A stretch of DNA of 64,000 nt, taken from contig JALHOR010000003.1 of the NCBI GenBank assembly GCA_022842885.1, forward strand, positions 50,078-114,077, read 5' to 3'. The translations under genes and the position numbers were made by a program. This stretch comes from Anaerolineae bacterium (GTDB lineage Bacteria > Chloroflexota > Anaerolineae > Aggregatilineales > Phototrophicaceae). The notes under the pieces were generated by a model. The model did not search any database, was not told the DNA's origin, and saw nothing but the letters and a program-made list of their open reading frames with translations. Numbering within the stretch: position 1 is the first letter of the stretch; each line of letters begins with the position of its first letter. Shown one piece after another: positions 1-8,570 of this stretch.

Positions 1-2
1 AA

Positions 3-407
3 TTTGGTGGTATCTTCCCGTTTGACCCGCTTGAACTGCCCGCCGCAGGTTCACCGCCGCAATCGGTGCCGTCGGGGCGCTTCCATGTGAGCAATACTGA
101 GAATGGGTTGATTATCTTGTACGGCGTGTGTACGCACTTGGGTTGCTTGCCCAAATGGGTGCCAACCAATGTCCGGTTTGAATGCCCCTGTCATGGGTCG
201 AAATTTAATTTGAATGGGACATATATCGAAGGACCTGCGCCGCGCGGCTTAGACCGTTTCCCGTTGGTCGTCGAATATTCCGATGGCACCACAGTTGAAA
301 CCGGGAGTGGTGGCGAACCAGTGGTGCTTGACCCCGCCAAAGCCATTTCAGCAATTAAGGTGAATACCGGGCGGCGCGTTAGTGGTCCTGCTCGTGGGAG
401 TGTTTAA
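3..407 (+). CDS. Rieske iron-sulfur protein, C-terminal part (partial at window start)
   Basis: The open frame runs in from the left edge, so the N-terminus is missing. It carries both Rieske cluster-binding motifs: CTHLGC (Cys and His ligands plus the disulfide Cys) followed about 20 residues later by CPCHGS. These bind a [2Fe-2S] cluster that accepts electrons from quinol in bc1/b6f-type complexes. A GSKFNLNGTYIEGPAP segment (Pro loop) follows, as is usual for the family. The cytochrome b gene starts 59 bases downstream and a diheme cytochrome c gene comes next, which supports a quinol-oxidising complex. The missing part should hold the membrane anchor. Identity is certain at family level; the exact complex type is inferred. 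Confidence 0.93.
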   Translation, partial: FGGIFPFDPLELPAAGSPPQSVPSGRFHVSNTENGLIILYGVCTHLGCLPKWVPTNVRFECPCHGSKFNLNGTYIEGPAPRGLDRFPLVVEYSDGTTVETGSGGEPVVLDPAKAISAIKVNTGRRVSGPARGSV

Positions 408-466
408 GTTGGTAGGTTACATATTAATGGATAACGGTTTGTTCATAGAGTGAGAGGTCTAGGGGT

Positions 467-2302
467 ATGTCGTTACTTCCCTTCCCTTCTTTCTTGGACG
501 ATGTTCAAGAAAAAGGGCTGAAAAAAGCCATTTTAGAAGGTGTTGATGAAACGGTAGAACGCTTGACCGCTGGGATGAATATTCAGGATATTCGTGAGGC
601 GCTGCGTGGGGATAACCCCAGTCGCCGCCCGAATCCACGCCTGACACCCCATGCTGATGGTTTCTGGTTGCATATGCGTCCGGGTTATTTCCATCAAGAT
701 ATGACCGGGGTTTATCCTACTTTTCGGTTAGGGTGGCTTTCGACGTATTTTGTCGTGTTTGAAACATTAACCGGGCTGCTGCTCATGTTGTGGTATACGC
801 CATCGCCGGAAATTGCTTATGGCAACATGCTCAAAATTTTGAACAATGTGCCGATGGGGCAGTTCATGCGCGATTTGCATCGGTTGGGCGCAGAAGCGAT
901 GGTGATTATCGTGGCGCTGCACATGATGCGAACATGGGTGACGGGCAGTTATAAAAAGCCACGCCAATTCACTTGGTTTACCGGGTTGCTGCTGCTGGTT
1001 ATCACCGGGTTGTTGTCATTTACCGGGTATTTGCTGCCTTGGGATCAATTATCGCTGTGGGCGGTGACGATTGGCGCTTCGATGGCAGAAGCCACGCCAG
1101 TCATCGGTGAACAAGTCAACTTGATTATGCGTGGTGCGCCGGAATTGGGTGCCAATGGGCTGTTGCGTTTCTACCTTGCCCATGTGTTGTTCTTGCCGCT
1201 GCTGTTGTTTATCTTCACGGGTGTTCATTATTATAAAGTCATCATTCATGGTCACAGTCTGCCGCCGCAGAAAGAAAATATTGGCGAAGACACTGCCAAG
1301 CGCGTGCCGCTGGATAAACGGGTTTATTTTATCCCGGATATTTTGACCAATGAACTTATGTGGGCAGCCGTCACGACGTTTGTGATGGTGGTGTTGTGCG
1401 TGTGGTTCTATCATGCGCCGCTGGAAAACCATGCCGATTCACAAATTACCCCGTTAGGCACGACTGCGCCGTGGTATTTCTTGTGGATTCAAGGGGCGCT
1501 GAAACTTGGGGATAAGTTGTTCTGGGGTCTCATTTTCCCCACTGCCGCTTTGGGTATCTTAGCCCTCATGCCTTATTTGGACGTGACCCCCAGCCGCCGT
1601 TTTGCTCATCGCCGCGTTATGTTGTCGCTGGCAATGTTGACGGTTGCGTTCACCACTGTCCTGAGCTACATGGGGCTGCCGGAATTTGCCGTTTCGACTT
1701 CGGCAGAGACTGAAATTTTGCACGAATTGTCTATGGAACCTGCCCATAATCATGTCGGTATCATGCGGACAGTGCCGTTTGACCAATTGACACCGGGCGC
1801 GTATACCACCCATCAAATTGGGGCAGAAAGCGCGTCAGACGCTGCCAGCCACTTTACCTCCGAACTGTTTGCGCGGCAGGTGTTTGATGTCAACCAAGGC
1901 GAAAATGGCGGGATGATTAGCGAATATGAGTTCCTTGAAAATCGCCTTATCACCACCGATCATTTGTCATCTGTTCCCTCGTCTTTCCGGGAAGTTCCGG
2001 CAAATTCACCGGCATTGCTGCGCGTTTTGACCGTGTTTGAAGAAGAACTGCATGAACGCTCGTTGGAACTGCCGGGGGCATGGGGTGGAATTATCATTAC
2101 AGACCATCAAGACGGTCTTGCCCGCGTGGACATGGTGATTGTGTGGGATGGTGTGGTGATTGAAAGCGGGCGCGTCCAAGTAGATGAAAATGGCGACCCT
2201 GTACCGCTGATGGTGACAGATGAAAATGGCAATCTAGTTCAGGAACGCCGCATCTACACCAAACATCTCTATATCCACGCAGATGCTGCCTATTTCGATT
2301 AA
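467..2302 (+). CDS. Cytochrome b (b6-type heme spacing) with long C-terminal extension
   Basis: Membrane cytochrome b of a quinol-oxidising complex, 611 residues. Two heme pairs are visible: H138/H152 and H239/H254. The spacing of 14 in the first pair and 15 in the second is that of cytochrome b6 rather than mitochondrial-type b. The Qo-site PEWY motif appears as APWY (residues 334-337). About eight membrane segments lie between residues 90 and 405. After these comes a soluble region of roughly 200 residues (410-611) that I do not recognise. The N-terminal 65 residues are also soluble and may be an amphipathic lead-in. It sits between the Rieske gene and a diheme cytochrome c. The chosen ATG follows a weak GAGGT. 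Function is confident; the role of the tail is unknown. Confidence 0.93.
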   Translation: MSLLPFPSFLDDVQEKGLKKAILEGVDETVERLTAGMNIQDIREALRGDNPSRRPNPRLTPHADGFWLHMRPGYFHQDMTGVYPTFRLGWLSTYFVVFETLTGLLLMLWYTPSPEIAYGNMLKILNNVPMGQFMRDLHRLGAEAMVIIVALHMMRTWVTGSYKKPRQFTWFTGLLLLVITGLLSFTGYLLPWDQLSLWAVTIGASMAEATPVIGEQVNLIMRGAPELGANGLLRFYLAHVLFLPLLLFIFTGVHYYKVIIHGHSLPPQKENIGEDTAKRVPLDKRVYFIPDILTNELMWAAVTTFVMVVLCVWFYHAPLENHADSQITPLGTTAPWYFLWIQGALKLGDKLFWGLIFPTAALGILALMPYLDVTPSRRFAHRRVMLSLAMLTVAFTTVLSYMGLPEFAVSTSAETEILHELSMEPAHNHVGIMRTVPFDQLTPGAYTTHQIGAESASDAASHFTSELFARQVFDVNQGENGGMISEYEFLENRLITTDHLSSVPSSFREVPANSPALLRVLTVFEEELHERSLELPGAWGGIIITDHQDGLARVDMVIVWDGVVIESGRVQVDENGDPVPLMVTDENGNLVQERRIYTKHLYIHADAAYFD

Positions 2303-2321
2303 TCTAATTTAACGAACACAT

Positions 2322-2341
2322 CGGCGGGTGATTGCCCGCCG
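2322..2341 (+). promoter_or_regulatory. Intercistronic hairpin between cytochrome b and cytochrome c genes
   Basis: A perfect 7-bp stem (CGGCGGG / CCCGCCG) with a 6-base loop lies just after the cytochrome b stop. No run of T follows, so it is more likely an mRNA processing or stability element, or an attenuator, than a full terminator. The function is inferred from position only. Confidence 0.45.
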
Positions 2342-2367
2342 AAATATTTGGTTGATTGAGGAACAAT

Positions 2368-3771
2368 ATGAACCGTTTGCTCATCGAAAGTGTTGAGGGG
2401 CGCCTGCTGACAGGTGTGGTGATGATTGTCGCCATTATGATTATCATCGGTTGGGTGATGATTAATGAACCCGCCCGGATGGCAGCGTTTGAAGAACAAC
2501 ACCTCGCCCGGTCTATTGAGCGTGGGGCAGAATTATTTGCTGCCAACTGCTCAACTTGTCATGGTAAGACTAGCTTGGGTATCGGGGAACGCGCCCCCGC
2601 ACTGAATAACCCCCAACTTTTTGGGTTTAATTTTGTTGATACGCTGAACAGCCAGATTGCCACCCGCCAGCGGCGGGCTGTGGATTTAGAAACCGCTTTG
2701 GCAAATATTACAACGGAACGCGAAGAGATTTTTGCCGAAATCGGTTTGGCAGAAACCACCGAAGAACGCCGCAATGCCATTGTTGCCCGTTTGGAAGAAA
2801 TTGATTTCCTGATTGGTGCCAATACAGAAGAATTGGCAGCGCAGCGGGCGGCACTGGAAACAGAACTTGCTGATAGCAACACAACAGAAGAGCGCAAAAC
2901 CCGCATTCAAACGCTCGTTGCTGCAATAGATGGCAACTTGCCCGCCCAAATTGCGGCGCTCAATACGGAATTAGAGCCGTTCATTCTTCAACGCGATGCC
3001 GTGTTGGATAATTTGATAGATGCTGTAGACAAGGGCTATTTGCCCGAATTGGCAGCAAAACGGGCTGAGGGTGGTTTGGCATTAACCAACTATCTCAATG
3101 AAGATTCGAATCGCTTGTTGCAGATTGGTTGGGCAGGGGATTTACGCAGCTATGTTAAAACGACGCTGATTCATGGTCGTCCCGGCAGCGCCGATGTCTG
3201 GAATGGTCAGGCGATGGTGGCGTGGTCACAGACCGCTGGTGGTCCACTCCGCAATGACCAGATTGATGACATCGTGAACTATATCCTAAATTGGGATAAA
3301 GGCGATGCGTGGACGCTGGAAGACTTGAACGCTGTCAACCAGTTTGCTAAATTACATGGTGCATCTGAGCCTGCCATCACTGTACCTACCGCTGGTACGG
3401 ATGTTCCTGTGATTTTGGAACAAATTGCGGCGTTAGAAACCTCGCCGGATGCAGCGCGTGGCGAAGCCATTTATAATGGCGCTCAACGCAGCGAAGCCGG
3501 ACGGCGCTTGGGTTGCTCTGGTTGCCATCTGGGCGGCGCACAAGCCCCTGCAACCGAAGAAACGTGGCTAAATACGGTCAATGAGCGCGTGAATCTGCCG
3601 CAGTATGCGGGCTTCACGCCGGAACAATACCTCATCACGGCGATTGTGCTGCCCAATGATTATACTGTTCCGCCGTATGCCTCTGGGGTAATGCCGGCTA
3701 ATTTTGGCGAACAAATGACGGTGAAAGATATTGCCGATGTGCTGGCATATCTGCAAAGTTACGCCAATTAA
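2368..3771 (+). CDS. Membrane-anchored diheme cytochrome c with coiled-coil insert
   Basis: 467 residues. The ATG at 2368 is chosen because TGAGGAA lies just upstream; an in-frame TTG at 2356 would add four residues. A membrane anchor spans about residues 12-33 and the rest should be outside the membrane. The first heme site is CSTCH (61-65) and the second is CSGCH (383-387). Between them, residues about 95-230 are rich in Glu, Ala, Leu and Arg in heptad-like order, suggesting a long coiled coil inside the first cytochrome domain. The C-terminal domain ends with MPANFG and a helix, typical of a Met-ligated class I cytochrome c. It probably acts as the electron acceptor (cytochrome f/c1 role) of the upstream Rieske/cytochrome b complex. 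Confidence 0.88.
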   Translation: MNRLLIESVEGRLLTGVVMIVAIMIIIGWVMINEPARMAAFEEQHLARSIERGAELFAANCSTCHGKTSLGIGERAPALNNPQLFGFNFVDTLNSQIATRQRRAVDLETALANITTEREEIFAEIGLAETTEERRNAIVARLEEIDFLIGANTEELAAQRAALETELADSNTTEERKTRIQTLVAAIDGNLPAQIAALNTELEPFILQRDAVLDNLIDAVDKGYLPELAAKRAEGGLALTNYLNEDSNRLLQIGWAGDLRSYVKTTLIHGRPGSADVWNGQAMVAWSQTAGGPLRNDQIDDIVNYILNWDKGDAWTLEDLNAVNQFAKLHGASEPAITVPTAGTDVPVILEQIAALETSPDAARGEAIYNGAQRSEAGRRLGCSGCHLGGAQAPATEETWLNTVNERVNLPQYAGFTPEQYLITAIVLPNDYTVPPYASGVMPANFGEQMTVKDIADVLAYLQSYAN

Positions 3772-3806
3772 CGCTGTAGGCAATTGCTGACATCACAGAA
3801 TATGAT

Positions 3807-3836
3807 AACGGGGGCGTGTGCAAACATGCCCCTGTT
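3807..3836 (+). terminator. Hairpin terminator after the cytochrome c gene
   Basis: A 13-bp stem (AACGGGGGCGTGT / ACATGCCCCTGTT, two G-T pairs) is closed by a GCAA tetraloop. It lies 35 bases after the stop codon and is followed by TTGTTG rather than a clean T tract. It likely ends the Rieske/cytochrome b/cytochrome c transcript, perhaps only partly, since a related cytochrome gene follows. Confidence 0.55.
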
Positions 3837-3847
3837 TGTTGTGGGAT

Positions 3848-3926
3848 AGAAGTTAAAAGCTGAAAGTAGAAAGTTAAAAGCCAAAAGCTAACAGCCAAAA
3901 GCCAATAGCTAAAAAAAGTAGAAAGA
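3848..3926. repeat. AT-rich degenerate repeat (AGCTAAAAGC/GTTAAAAGC type)
   Basis: About 80 bases made of short degenerate units such as GTTAAAAGC, GCCAAAAGC, GCTAACAGC and GCCAATAGC. The same kind of run occurs in spacers near 15124, 18081, 24569, 24736, 28680, 44815, 48326 and 48507. It runs up to the start of the next gene. Its function is unknown; it behaves like a dispersed, intergenic simple repeat family. Confidence 0.6.
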
Positions 3927-3929
3927 AAA

Positions 3930-4649
3930 ATGAGTGTGTTTCGCTGGCAATATCATCTATTTTTAGGAATAGGGCTGCTGGTGTGCGGCGTGGGTTTATT
4001 GATGGCACAGGATGGCAATCCCATCACCAACCCGGAATGTGCGCCGGAAGTGTTGGCGCAGCAGCAAGCCGCGTTTATGCAAATCCTCAAATTTGATTTT
4101 GAAAATGCGCCGGACACCTCTATCGCTAATATGTTTCGCTTAGGTGCTGTGTACCAAGACCTTGCCCTCAAATGTGGCTATCAACCAGCGCAACCGGAAA
4201 TTGATAGCTTGATTCAACGCACGCTGGCATTGGCAGATTTGCAGACGTTGATTGCAGCAAATGCTGTGGGTGATGATGTGGCGGCGCTGTTGGTTGAATT
4301 AGAAGCGGTGCGCGGCGATGTGCTGCATGGGCAGGAACTTTATAATGGGTTAGCCCCGGTTCTGGATGGCAGTTTGTTGGGCTGTGCGGCTTGCCACAAT
4401 GGACAAACTGCGCCGAGTGTCGAAGGTACTTGGACGCGAGTCAATGATATTCGCTTGTTAGAGCCACAATTAGCGGGCTATACGGTGGAACAATATCTCA
4501 TTGAGAGTATTTTGCATCCCAACGCCTATATCGTGCCGGACTATCTGGAAGGCTTGATGCCGACGTTTTACAGCACGCGCTTGGATTTACAACAGCTTGC
4601 CGACTTACTGGCGTATTTGATGAGCCAAGACCAGTTGTTGGAGGAATAA
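3930..4649 (+). CDS. Secreted or anchored monoheme cytochrome c
   Basis: 239 residues. An N-terminal hydrophobic stretch (about residues 10-26, ending LLMAQDG) looks like a signal peptide or anchor. One heme site, CAACH (152-156), is present. From there to the end the sequence closely follows the C-terminal domain of the preceding diheme cytochrome: both have TW near the heme, EQYLI, a proline-rich turn, GxMP and a final L-A-D-x-L-A-Y-L helix. This points to duplication of that domain. The N-terminal half (residues 30-145) has no recognised motif. It may serve as an electron shuttle between the cytochrome b complex and a terminal oxidase. Its stop is only six bases from the end of the convergent tag gene. 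Confidence 0.85.
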   Translation: MSVFRWQYHLFLGIGLLVCGVGLLMAQDGNPITNPECAPEVLAQQQAAFMQILKFDFENAPDTSIANMFRLGAVYQDLALKCGYQPAQPEIDSLIQRTLALADLQTLIAANAVGDDVAALLVELEAVRGDVLHGQELYNGLAPVLDGSLLGCAACHNGQTAPSVEGTWTRVNDIRLLEPQLAGYTVEQYLIESILHPNAYIVPDYLEGLMPTFYSTRLDLQQLADLLAYLMSQDQLLEE

Positions 4650-4655
4650 CGACTT

Positions 4656-5243
4656 TTAGGGTGTTTGATTCAATTGTGTAATTTCGGTATGGCGAAAGCA
4701 GGTTGCAACATGGTCATTCACCATCCCGACCGATTGCATGAAGGCATAACACACCGACGGACCCACGAATTTGAAGCCGCGTTTTTTCAGTGCCTTGCTC
4801 ATGGCTTCGGCTTCGGGTGTGCTGCCGGGAACATCGTCTAAAGTTGCCCACGCATTTTGAATTGGCGTGTGATTCACAAATTGCCAAATATAGTTGGCGA
4901 AACTGCCGTGTTCTAGCTGAATTTGCAGGAATAATTTAGCGTTATTCACGACGGCTTCAATCTTTGCTTTGCTGCGAATGATATTGGCATTTTCCAGCAG
5001 CACGGCAATTTTCGCCTCATCATATTGGGCGACGGTGGGGGCATGAAAGTTATCAAATGCCTGCCGGAAATGTTCGCGTTTTCGTAGAATCAAAATCCAG
5101 CTTAAGCCTGCTTCCATCATTTCCAGTATCAGCATCTCAAATAAATGGGCGTCATCCCGATTCGGCACACCCCATTCCGTATCATGATAAGCGATATTCA
5201 GCGGGTCATTCATACACCACGCGCAGCGGATTTTATCGGTCAT
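4656..5243 (-). CDS. tag: DNA-3-methyladenine glycosylase I
   Basis: 195 residues, the usual length for this family. It removes 3-methyladenine from alkylated DNA, starting base-excision repair in the cytoplasm. The sequence begins RCAWC, followed by AYHDTEWGVP, matching the conserved N-terminus with its zinc-binding Cys and His. The C-terminal GMVNDHVATCFRH supplies the other zinc ligands. A conserved EMMEAGLSW segment forms the base-binding region. It is convergent with the cytochrome c gene and leaves almost no spacer. No operon partner is obvious; the lipoprotein gene upstream is separated by about 155 bases. Confidence 0.93.
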   Translation of the reverse strand: MTDKIRCAWCMNDPLNIAYHDTEWGVPNRDDAHLFEMLILEMMEAGLSWILILRKREHFRQAFDNFHAPTVAQYDEAKIAVLLENANIIRSKAKIEAVVNNAKLFLQIQLEHGSFANYIWQFVNHTPIQNAWATLDDVPGSTPEAEAMSKALKKRGFKFVGPSVCYAFMQSVGMVNDHVATCFRHTEITQLNQTP

Positions 5244-5398
5244 TTGAGTTTCCTTACGAACAGATTAACTTATAATACCTATCTACATCTCAACTTCGAC
5301 TATTTCAAGTACGCAGCGATGAGGTGTTCCATCTCCCAATACAAAAATAATAATTTCCTGTTCCAATGGGACAAATCTTAATATAAGACCTTCATCTG

Positions 5399-5710
5399 TT
5401 ACCACGCCATTATACTATCTCTACATTGTGTACAAGGTTGTATTTCGCCTCTTATTTCGAAACTGACTTCATAATTTCTTACTGATACATTTTCATTGGC
5501 AAGCGCAAGCCGCACTTCATACATTTGATTTGGAGTTACTTGTACCTGCCAAGTTTGCTGATCCCCTACGATAGCATCAAAATAGAAGGGGTTGCCAACT
5601 GGTAGCTGTCCGTAATTTCTTTCCAAATCACACGCGATAGCGGCAATTAATAGGATTACGGGCATCAAAACAATTCTGAAGCATCCTGAAACACGAGAAA
5701 AAATTGACAT
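5399..5710 (-). CDS. Small putative lipoprotein of unknown function
   Basis: 103 residues. A basic N-terminus, a hydrophobic stretch and the lipobox LIAAIAC (Cys27) suggest export and lipid anchoring. The mature part is about 75 residues, predicted mainly beta, with an ASP-poor surface and a CTQC pair near the C-terminus. I do not recognise a family. It begins three bases after the stop of the membrane glycosyltransferase gene on the same strand, so the two are probably cotranscribed. A role in handling the glycosylated product is possible but unsupported. Confidence 0.7.
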   Translation of the reverse strand: MSIFSRVSGCFRIVLMPVILLIAAIACDLERNYGQLPVGNPFYFDAIVGDQQTWQVQVTPNQMYEVRLALANENVSVRNYEVSFEIRGEIQPCTQCRDSIMAW

Positions 5711-5713
5711 TTA

Positions 5714-7702
5714 TCACTCCCGAAACGTCGCTTCATTGCCAATTGCGTCCATCTCGATTATTTGCCTATCGGGGAAACGAGCGAGAATTTGGTCGCGCAC
5801 GCCTTCCGCGCCATAATCCCACGCTGCCACAACATCGCTATCAAAAAACGGACTTGTGACTGCCATCAGCGTTCCTAATGCCCGCCAGCGCACGCGGGTA
5901 TCGCCGCTATCCGTGCCATTGATGAGGACTAAAACAGGCATATCATTTTCGCGCCGTGCTTCAATATCATCCAGAATATGCTGCCCGATAAAATTAAAAC
6001 GATATAACACTTGTACACGCGGCAAACTATAACTAAAAAAGCTATAGAGCAGCACCAATGTTAGCCCGCCATAAAGGATAAAGCGCGGCACAAAACGCAG
6101 CAACCATGCTAGTGGCAAGGCACTCAATAATGCCGCCGCCGTGAGTGCTTCATAATAATAGCGTGTGCTGTAGCGTTGCGAACCAATCCAATAGGTCATT
6201 TGCAGCAGCAGCATACACAAGATGACGCCGCACAACAACCACGCATAACGTGCTGCTGGCGATATTTGACTTGCAAATAGCAGCGGCAGCAGCGTCCAAG
6301 CCAGCGCCACCAGCACCCAAAACCACGAAAAATTGGGCTGTTGTAGCGTTTCTGGCGTTTGGCGCAGCGCAAATCCTACCCAGAAAATTGCGCCGATTGC
6401 CCAGATGATACACAGTAAAATATTTGACCTCACCCCCCGACCCCCGGTCAGCCGTCGCAAGGTGCTGCTCCTGAAGGAGAGGGGGGGTAAAGGTGAAATT
6501 GCTATATTTTTGTCAGATTGATGTTGTTTTCGCCACCATAATCCCGCTACCAAGCCCAACGGCAGCAGCACAAAACTTAACCCGATATTCGGGAAATAAT
6601 CGCTCTCGTTTAGCCAATGATTGGTAATTTCTGGGGTGATTGCGCCACTTTGCCAGCCGAATAAATCTGCGGCTGTCAGCGATAAATCGAAGCGCGTATG
6701 CCGAATACCTTTTTCCAGTGTATGCCCATTGCGCCCACAGCATTCGCCAAAACCAATGCGATCATATGCCCAGACCATCTCATACAAATTTTTAGAGGCA
6801 TCGCCCGTTGCGGCAAAATTAAAGGCTGGCACTGCCAACCCGATAATGAGGGCAACGCTCGTGAGCAGCAGTAGGGGGGATAAAATAAATAAAATACGTT
6901 GAAAGCGTGTTGAGTGCTGAGTGCTGAGTGCTGAGTATCCACCGGTAGATTCTGGTGGTAGGGGCGAGGCATGCCTCGCCCCTACGGAAAAATTTGATTC
7001 TGAGTGTTGAGTGCTATCTTGGCGTCTTTGCGGTTCAAAGAATGCTGTTATAAGACGCACACCACTCCACGCCACGAAGGGCAGTGCAATAGAGGCGGCG
7101 GTTAAAGGGCGGGTGATGAGCATCAAGCCGAGCATTATGCCTGCCAGCAACGCCCACCGAAATCGCTGTTTGCCTTTTTCGATGCGCCAATACGCATAGA
7201 TGAAAGCGGTTGTATAACACAATGCCGCCGTATGCCCCATGAGCGAAGCGTTTAGCAAGAGCGCCGCTGGCGAAAATGCCGTCAACGCCGCCGCAATAAG
7301 TCCCACATCCCGGTTGAAAATTTCGCTGCCAAGCCGGAAAACGAATGCCACCGTCATTGCTGCCAACAGCGCGTTCACAATCCACGCTTGCCCAGCACTC
7401 ACGCCCAGCGCCAAGACAACCGACCATCCCGGCGTATATTTGCTGAAACGATTGCCTTGATAATCTATCACGAATGGCTGCCAATAAGCGCGACGGGGTT
7501 CGGGCGTGGGGGCGATAAGTGTGCCAGTGGCGAAAACTTTTGCCTGAAATAAATATGCCACCTCATCTTCTAGATGTGGCAAACGTTCAAATACCGTCCG
7601 GCTGAGGTTGGCGCTCATGCCGAATGTGAACAGCATCAATATCAATACAATGCTGTGTGACCAAGACCAAGTGAGAGGTTGAGATGTCTTCATATGCTGC
7701 AT
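5714..7702 (-). CDS. GT-C type membrane glycosyltransferase (PMT/ArnT-like) carrying in-frame repeats
   Basis: 662 residues with about eleven hydrophobic segments. The first extracytoplasmic loop contains the acidic LEDEVAYLFQA motif typical of polyprenyl-phosphate-sugar-dependent GT-C enzymes, which move a sugar from a lipid carrier to an acceptor outside the membrane. Two segments look alien to the fold: one near residues 232-270 (contains SVGARHASPLPP and ALSTQHST) and one near residues 402-427 (SPLPPLSFRSSTLRRL). At DNA level they correspond to dispersed repeats found elsewhere in the window, and both keep the frame. They fall in loops, so the protein may still work. Sugar and acceptor are unknown. 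The small lipoprotein gene follows at three bases. Confidence 0.8.
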   Translation of the reverse strand: MQHMKTSQPLTWSWSHSIVLILMLFTFGMSANLSRTVFERLPHLEDEVAYLFQAKVFATGTLIAPTPEPRRAYWQPFVIDYQGNRFSKYTPGWSVVLALGVSAGQAWIVNALLAAMTVAFVFRLGSEIFNRDVGLIAAALTAFSPAALLLNASLMGHTAALCYTTAFIYAYWRIEKGKQRFRWALLAGIMLGLMLITRPLTAASIALPFVAWSGVRLITAFFEPQRRQDSTQHSESNFSVGARHASPLPPESTGGYSALSTQHSTRFQRILFILSPLLLLTSVALIIGLAVPAFNFAATGDASKNLYEMVWAYDRIGFGECCGRNGHTLEKGIRHTRFDLSLTAADLFGWQSGAITPEITNHWLNESDYFPNIGLSFVLLPLGLVAGLWWRKQHQSDKNIAISPLPPLSFRSSTLRRLTGGRGVRSNILLCIIWAIGAIFWVGFALRQTPETLQQPNFSWFWVLVALAWTLLPLLFASQISPAARYAWLLCGVILCMLLLQMTYWIGSQRYSTRYYYEALTAAALLSALPLAWLLRFVPRFILYGGLTLVLLYSFFSYSLPRVQVLYRFNFIGQHILDDIEARRENDMPVLVLINGTDSGDTRVRWRALGTLMAVTSPFFDSDVVAAWDYGAEGVRDQILARFPDRQIIEMDAIGNEATFRE
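6423..6497. repeat. C/G-rich dispersed repeat inserted in frame in the glycosyltransferase gene
   Basis: The stretch carries CTCACCCCCCGACCCCC and GAAGGAGAGGGGG arms around a CAGCCGTCGCAAGG core. A related tract occurs at 49301-49372 within another membrane protein gene. It is translated as a proline- and arginine-rich loop without breaking the frame. Confidence 0.6.
6905..7036. repeat. Composite repeat inside the glycosyltransferase gene (TGCTGAG run, 28-bp palindrome, CACAGAG-like end)
   Basis: From left to right there is a TGAGTGCTGAG tandem run (6910-6936), a perfect 28-bp palindrome with arm GTAGGGGCGAGGCA (6958-6985), its AAAATTTGATT flank, a second GAGTGTTGAGTGCT unit and a TTGGCGTCTTTGCGGTTC tail. 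Each part recurs in spacers elsewhere in the window. The whole composite is in frame in the host gene. Confidence 0.75.
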
Positions 7703-7821
7703 TGTACCGAAATCAATAGGGATGCTGGCAGGGCAAAATTCAGGATTAGACGAAATGCCCGCGAAATGTTAAATTTAAACGTGATAAAAAATGAAATTCT
7801 TCATGGAAAATTAACAAGTTA

Positions 7822-7851
7822 TTGCTAAAGATTAATCATATTCTTTATTTT
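7822..7851 (+). promoter_or_regulatory. Possible promoter of the two-component operon
   Basis: TTGCTA and TATTTT are separated by 18 bases, ending about 20 bases before the response-regulator ATG, in an AT-rich divergent spacer. The match to the sigma-70 consensus is moderate, so this is a candidate only. Confidence 0.35.
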
Positions 7852-7871
7852 AGACCATCAGGTAAATCGCC

Positions 7872-8570
7872 ATGACCAAAATTCTGGTCGTAGAAGACGA
7901 CATTAAGACCGCTAATTTATTACGCATGTACTTGCAACAAGCCGGATATGAAGTCATGGTCGCTTATGATGGGCATGGCGGCTTGAACATCGCCCGCGAC
8001 AAACTGCCGGATTTGGTGGTGCTGGATTTGATGCTGCCCCGCATGGATGGGCTGGATATTTGCCGGGCATTACGCATGGAAACGGGTACACCGATTATCA
8101 TCCTCACGGCACGCTCTACCGAAGAAGAAGTGCTGCGCGGTTTGGATTCAGGTGCTGATGATTACATCACTAAGCCCTTTAGCCCACGAGAAGTCGTTGC
8201 CCGCGTGCGAACTGTGCTGCGCCGTGCAGGCAAATTGGGTGATAAAACCATCAAAGAACTGCGCTTTGGTGATTTGCTGATTAATATGGTCAAGCATGAA
8301 GTCACCATTAACGGCGAAATCATTCATCTGACACCCAAAGAATTTAAACTGTTGGAAACTATGGCGAAAGAACCCGGACGCGCTTTTAGCCGTTTGGAAT
8401 TGGTGGAACGCGCTTTTGGCTATGATTACGAAGGGCTAGAACGCACAGTAGATGCTCATGTGATGAATTTACGCAAAAAAATCGAGCGTGACCATACCAA
8501 CCCGATTTACGTTGAGACGGTGTATGGCGTGGGTTATCGTTTCGCGGAGTTGCGAAAACATGCTGTATAG
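7872..8570 (+). CDS. OmpR/PhoB-family response regulator
   Basis: 232 residues. The receiver domain (1-120) has the acidic pair D9/D10, the phosphoacceptor D52, T79 and K101 in the expected places. A winged-helix DNA-binding domain follows (about 132-228) with LTPKEFKLLE and the RTVDAHVMNLRKKIE recognition region. It should be phosphorylated by the histidine kinase encoded immediately downstream and bind promoter DNA. The signal and regulon cannot be read from the sequence. The gene overlaps the kinase start by 11 bases, which implies translational coupling. Confidence 0.95.
   Translation: MTKILVVEDDIKTANLLRMYLQQAGYEVMVAYDGHGGLNIARDKLPDLVVLDLMLPRMDGLDICRALRMETGTPIIILTARSTEEEVLRGLDSGADDYITKPFSPREVVARVRTVLRRAGKLGDKTIKELRFGDLLINMVKHEVTINGEIIHLTPKEFKLLETMAKEPGRAFSRLELVERAFGYDYEGLERTVDAHVMNLRKKIERDHTNPIYVETVYGVGYRFAELRKHAV

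Noticed and set aside
3848..3926. CRISPR-like short repeats (also in other spacers)
   Set aside because: Units are degenerate, without constant length or unique spacers, and no cas genes are present.
8488..8559. Longer start of the histidine kinase
   Set aside because: It would overlap the regulator gene by 83 bases, has no ribosome site and adds residues before the first membrane segment.
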